DNA of 8,048 nt, from NCBI GenBank assembly GCA_030425945.1, contig JAUHZL010000121.1, positions 1-8,048 of the forward strand. The letters are read 5' to 3'. Numbering within the stretch: the first letter of the stretch is position 1; every line of letters begins with the position of its first letter. This DNA is from Alphaproteobacteria bacterium. GTDB lineage: Bacteria; Pseudomonadota; Alphaproteobacteria; Rhodobacterales; Rhodobacteraceae. Below the pieces are notes generated by a model, which ran no database searches, had not been told where the DNA came from, and saw only the letters and a program-made list of their open reading frames with translations. Positions 5,741-8,048 of this stretch are shown one piece after another. The translations under genes and the position numbers were made by a program.

Positions 5741-5768
5741 TTAAGCATCTCATATCGTTCCATAAAAT
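5741..5768 (+). promoter_or_regulatory. candidate sigma-70-type promoter for the DMT gene
   Basis: TTAAGC (5741-5746, 3 of 6 with TTGACA) is followed after 16 bp by TAAAAT (5763-5768, 5 of 6 with TATAAT). It lies in the AT-rich island about 100 bp upstream of the ATG at 5867. A transcript starting near 5775 would carry a leader with the stem at 5782-5802. The weak -35 box makes this tentative. Confidence 0.4.
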
Positions 5769-5781
5769 TTTTAGGCCCGAA

Positions 5782-5802
5782 GCGAGGGGCCGCCCCGCTC
5801 GC
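5782..5802 (+). other. leader hairpin upstream of the DMT gene
   Basis: GCGAG (5782-5786) pairs with CTCGC (5798-5802), continued by GGG with CCC after one bulged G, giving an 8-bp stem with a 4-nt loop. It is followed by CTTTCCC, which is too short a T-run for a convincing terminator. It lies between the candidate promoter and the ribosome site, so it could affect readthrough or translation. Confidence 0.3.
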
Positions 5803-5853
5803 CTTTCCCGCTTCCCCTCGACCGCGCGCCACGATAGCCATGCCGGGCAGACC

Positions 5854-5859
5854 GGAGAG
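5854..5859 (+). promoter_or_regulatory. Shine-Dalgarno site deciding the DMT start
   Basis: GGAGAG lies 7 bases before the ATG at 5867. The alternative upstream in-frame ATG at 5840 has no such site, so 5867 is chosen. Confidence 0.65.
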
Positions 5860-5866
5860 CATTCCC

Positions 5867-6760
5867 ATGGACAACCTGCGCGGCGCGGCCCTCATGGTGG
5901 CGGCGATGGCCGCCTTCGCCGTCGAGGACGCGCTGATCAAGGCGCTGTCGGCGACCTATTCGGCGGGCGGCATCGTCGCCACGCTGGGCGCGGGCGGCAC
6001 GCTGGCCTTCGCGGTCTGGCTGGCGGCCTCGGGCCAGAGCCTGCGCAGCCCGGCCTATGCCCATCCGCGCGTGCTCGTGCGTACGGCGGCCGAGGCGGTC
6101 GGCACCGTCTTCTTCGTCTCGGCGCTGACGCTGGTGCCGCTCGCGCTCGCCTCGGCGATCCTGCAGGCGACGCCGCTGGTCGTGGCGCTCGGCGCGGCGC
6201 TCTTCCTCGGGGCCGAGATCGGCTGGCGGCGCTGGATCGCGATCCTCGCAGGCTTCGCGGGCGTCCTGATCATCCTGCGCCCGGGCCTCGCGGGCTTCGA
6301 CCCCGCGGCGCTGCTGGCGGTCGCGGGCATGCTCTGCCTCGCCACCCGGGACCTGGTGACCCGAGGCCTGCCCGCCGGGTTCGGCGGCGCGCACCTGTCG
6401 CTCGCCGCCTTCGCCTCGCTGGTGCCGGCGGGCCTCGTCCTGATGGCGATCGAGGGGGCGTCCTGGCCGGTGCCCGGCCCGCGCGAGGCGATGCTCTTCA
6501 CGGCCTGCGTCGCGGTGGGCATGCTGGCCTACCTGCTGATCGTGGCGGCAACGCGGGCGGGCGACATCGCGCTGGTCTCGTCCTTCCGCTACAGCCGGAT
6601 GGTCTTTGCCCTGGCGATCGGCGTCCTTGTCTTCGGCGAGGTCCCGGACGGCGCGACCCTGATCGGTGCGGGGATCATCATCGGCTCGGGCCTCTACACG
6701 CTGGCGCGCGAGCGGCAGGCGCGACGCCGCGCCCGGGCCGCGGGCACGTCAGGGGGCTAG
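5867..6760 (+). CDS. EamA/DMT-family transporter
   Basis: A 297-aa inner-membrane protein with about ten hydrophobic helices arranged as two EamA repeats (about residues 4-136 and 148-284), a standard length for drug/metabolite transporters. Typical features are the opening MVAAMAAFAVEDALIKALS, ALTLVPLALASAILQATPLVVALGAALFLGAEIGWRRW near the end of repeat 1, and FRYSRMVFALAIGVLVFGEVPDGATLIGAGIIIGSGL near the end of repeat 2. The cytoplasmic tail is Arg-rich (ARERQARRRARAAGTSGG). The RYSRMVFA segment is common in alphaproteobacterial DMT proteins related to the SAM-uptake-like group, but no substrate can be assigned. The gene has its own upstream AT-rich promoter region and lies 63 bp ahead of enolase on the same strand, so some readthrough into eno is possible. 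It is unrelated in detail to the DMT fragment at 1-328. Confidence 0.92.
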   Translation: MDNLRGAALMVAAMAAFAVEDALIKALSATYSAGGIVATLGAGGTLAFAVWLAASGQSLRSPAYAHPRVLVRTAAEAVGTVFFVSALTLVPLALASAILQATPLVVALGAALFLGAEIGWRRWIAILAGFAGVLIILRPGLAGFDPAALLAVAGMLCLATRDLVTRGLPAGFGGAHLSLAAFASLVPAGLVLMAIEGASWPVPGPREAMLFTACVAVGMLAYLLIVAATRAGDIALVSSFRYSRMVFALAIGVLVFGEVPDGATLIGAGIIIGSGLYTLARERQARRRARAAGTSGG

Positions 6761-6823
6761 GCGCGCCGCGCCGCAGCGGGTATGAGGCGGGCGACCGGAA
6801 CCCCGAGAGAGAGGGACGCCCCC

Positions 6824-8048
6824 ATGAGCACCATCATCGACATCCACGCCCGCGAGATCCTCGACAGCCGCGGCAACCCGACCGTCGAGGTCGATGTCAC
6901 CCTCGAAGACGGCACGCTGGGCCGGGCGGCGGTGCCGTCGGGCGCCTCGACGGGCGTCCACGAGGCCGTCGAGAAGCGCGACGGCGACAAGACCCGTTAC
7001 ATGGGCAAGGGCGTGCGGCAGGCGGTCGGCGCGGTGAACGGAGAGCTGGCCGAGGCGCTGGTCGGCGCCGACGCGACCGAGCAGGCCGCCATCGACGCCA
7101 TGATGATCGAGATGGACGGCACCGCGAACAAGGGCCGCCTCGGCGCCAACGCGATCCTCGGCGTCTCGCTCGCCGTCGCCAAGGCCGCGGCCGAGTTCAC
7201 CGGCCAGCCGCTTTATCGCTACGTCGGCGGCACCTCGGCGCGGGTCCTGCCGGTGCCGATGATGAACATCATCAACGGCGGCGAGCATGCCGACAACCCG
7301 ATCGACATCCAGGAATTCATGATCATGCCGGTGGGGGCCGACAGCCTGTCCGAGGCCGTGCGCATGGGCTCGGAGGTGTTCCAAACCCTCAAGAAGGACC
7401 TCTCGGCGGCGGGGCTTGCCACCGGTGTCGGCGACGAGGGCGGCTTCGCGCCGAACCTCAGCTCGACCCGCGACGCGCTCGACTTCATCCTGAAGGCCAT
7501 CGAGAAGGCCGGCTACACCCCGGGCGACGACATGATGCTGGCGCTCGACTGCGCCTCGACCGAGTACTTCAAGGACGGCAGCTATGTCCTGTCAGGCGAA
7601 GGGAAAACCCTGACGCCCGCCGAGAACGTGGCCTATCTCGAGGCGCTCTGCGCCGACTACCCGATCCTGTCGATCGAGGATGGTTGCGCCGAGGACGACT
7701 GGGAGGGCTGGAAACTGCTGACCGACACGCTCGGCGGCAAGGTGCAGCTCGTCGGCGACGACCTCTTCGTGACGAACCCCGAGCGCCTCGCCATGGGGAT
7801 CGAGCGCGGCTGCGGCAACTCGCTGCTCGTCAAGGTCAACCAGATCGGCACCCTGACCGAGACGCTGGCGGCGGTCGAGCTCGCCCACCGCAACCGCATG
7901 ACCTGCGTGATGTCGCACCGCTCGGGCGAGACCGAGGACGCGACCATCGCCGATCTCGCGGTCGCCACCAACTGCGGCCAGATCAAGACCGGCTCGCTGG
8001 CCCGCTCGGACCGGCTGGCGAAGTACAACCAGCTGATCCGGATCGAGG
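6824..8048 (+). CDS. eno: enolase (phosphopyruvate hydratase), 3' end cut by window
   Basis: 408 codons of a roughly 424-residue enzyme are present with no frameshift; only the last few codons lie beyond the edge. Enolase converts 2-phosphoglycerate to phosphoenolpyruvate in glycolysis/gluconeogenesis. It is a cytoplasmic, Mg-dependent protein and in some bacteria an RNA degradosome partner. Visible features are the N-terminal MSTIIDIHAREILDSRGNPT, the substrate loop SGASTG (39-44), NGGEHADNP (151-159, H155), GDEGGFAPN (203-211, catalytic acid E205), Mg ligands D242 (LALDCAS), E285 (SIEDG) and D312/D313 (GDDLFVTN), catalytic base K337 within LLVKVNQIGTLTET (334-347), and SHRSGETED (364-372). 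The start is ATG 6824 with GAGGGA 7 bases upstream. All catalytic residues are intact, so this should be the functional housekeeping copy. The adjacent Fur-type and 79-aa genes upstream fit a Rhodobacterales-like arrangement, here with a DMT gene between. Confidence 0.98.
   Translation, partial: MSTIIDIHAREILDSRGNPTVEVDVTLEDGTLGRAAVPSGASTGVHEAVEKRDGDKTRYMGKGVRQAVGAVNGELAEALVGADATEQAAIDAMMIEMDGTANKGRLGANAILGVSLAVAKAAAEFTGQPLYRYVGGTSARVLPVPMMNIINGGEHADNPIDIQEFMIMPVGADSLSEAVRMGSEVFQTLKKDLSAAGLATGVGDEGGFAPNLSSTRDALDFILKAIEKAGYTPGDDMMLALDCASTEYFKDGSYVLSGEGKTLTPAENVAYLEALCADYPILSIEDGCAEDDWEGWKLLTDTLGGKVQLVGDDLFVTNPERLAMGIERGCGNSLLVKVNQIGTLTETLAAVELAHRNRMTCVMSHRSGETEDATIADLAVATNCGQIKTGSLARSDRLAKYNQLIRIE

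Larger units (their letters stand above)
5227..5866. other. 640-bp stretch without a defensible gene
   Basis: Open frames of up to about 128 codons exist in several frames. Their translations are low-complexity Arg/Gly/Pro/Ala runs without domains, hydrophobic pattern or good ribosome sites, as expected for non-coding GC-rich DNA. The left three quarters are very GC-rich and contain perfect hairpins (5365-5381 and 5554-5569) and a direct repeat (5623-5658). The right end (5694-5775) is an AT-rich island with small inverted repeats and a promoter-like pair of boxes leading into the DMT gene. No tRNA or known RNA gene was recognised. An unannotated small RNA is possible but unsupported. Confidence 0.6.

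Noticed and set aside
6760..6767. 8-bp palindrome GGCGCGCC after the DMT stop
   Set aside because: Short, purely GC and not followed by a T-run; it is not convincing as a terminator between the DMT gene and eno.

Overview
The window is GC-rich DNA (roughly 70 % by eye) and reads as the chromosome of an alphaproteobacterium of the Rhodobacterales type. The evidence is the codon usage, an enolase with alphaproteobacterial sequence features, and a Fur-family regulator of the alphaproteobacterial Mur-like kind that lacks the CxxC zinc motif. There is no sign of phage, insertion sequence, CRISPR, tRNA or rRNA.

Layout, left to right. (1) A 5' fragment of an EamA/DMT-family transporter lies on the minus strand (1-328). 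It is divergent from a CPA1-type Na+/H+ antiporter on the plus strand (452-1702); the 123-bp gap holds a strong GC hairpin. (2) The antiporter is followed after 26 bp by a 181-aa protein with a C-terminal DUF533/TerB-like helical region (1729-2274). (3) On the minus strand, a fatty-acid-hydroxylase/sterol-desaturase-like membrane protein (3353-4330) and an acyltransferase-3 membrane protein (2238-3356) form a two-gene operon joined by a 4-bp ATGA overlap. The acyltransferase gene runs 37 bp into the tail of the convergent DUF533-like gene. (4) Divergent from that operon is a Fur/Mur-type metalloregulator (4509-4937), followed by a 79-aa protein of unknown function (4987-5226). (5) A 640-bp stretch (5227-5866) carries no gene I can defend. 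It has several perfect hairpins and, near its right end, an AT-rich island (about 35 % GC by hand count) with small inverted repeats and a plausible promoter. (6) A complete EamA/DMT transporter (5867-6760) is followed by enolase (6824 to the window end, lacking only its last residues).

How they work together: these are mostly ordinary chromosomal genes: ion homeostasis, metal-responsive regulation, glycolysis and small-molecule transport. The only pair whose organisation suggests a joint pathway is the hydroxylase-acyltransferase operon, which could modify a membrane lipid or envelope molecule; the substrate cannot be read from the sequence. I did not find a convincing novel defence or mobile system. 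The best leads are this operon with its upstream palindrome, the small uncharacterised protein between the regulator and enolase, and the structured non-coding stretch.
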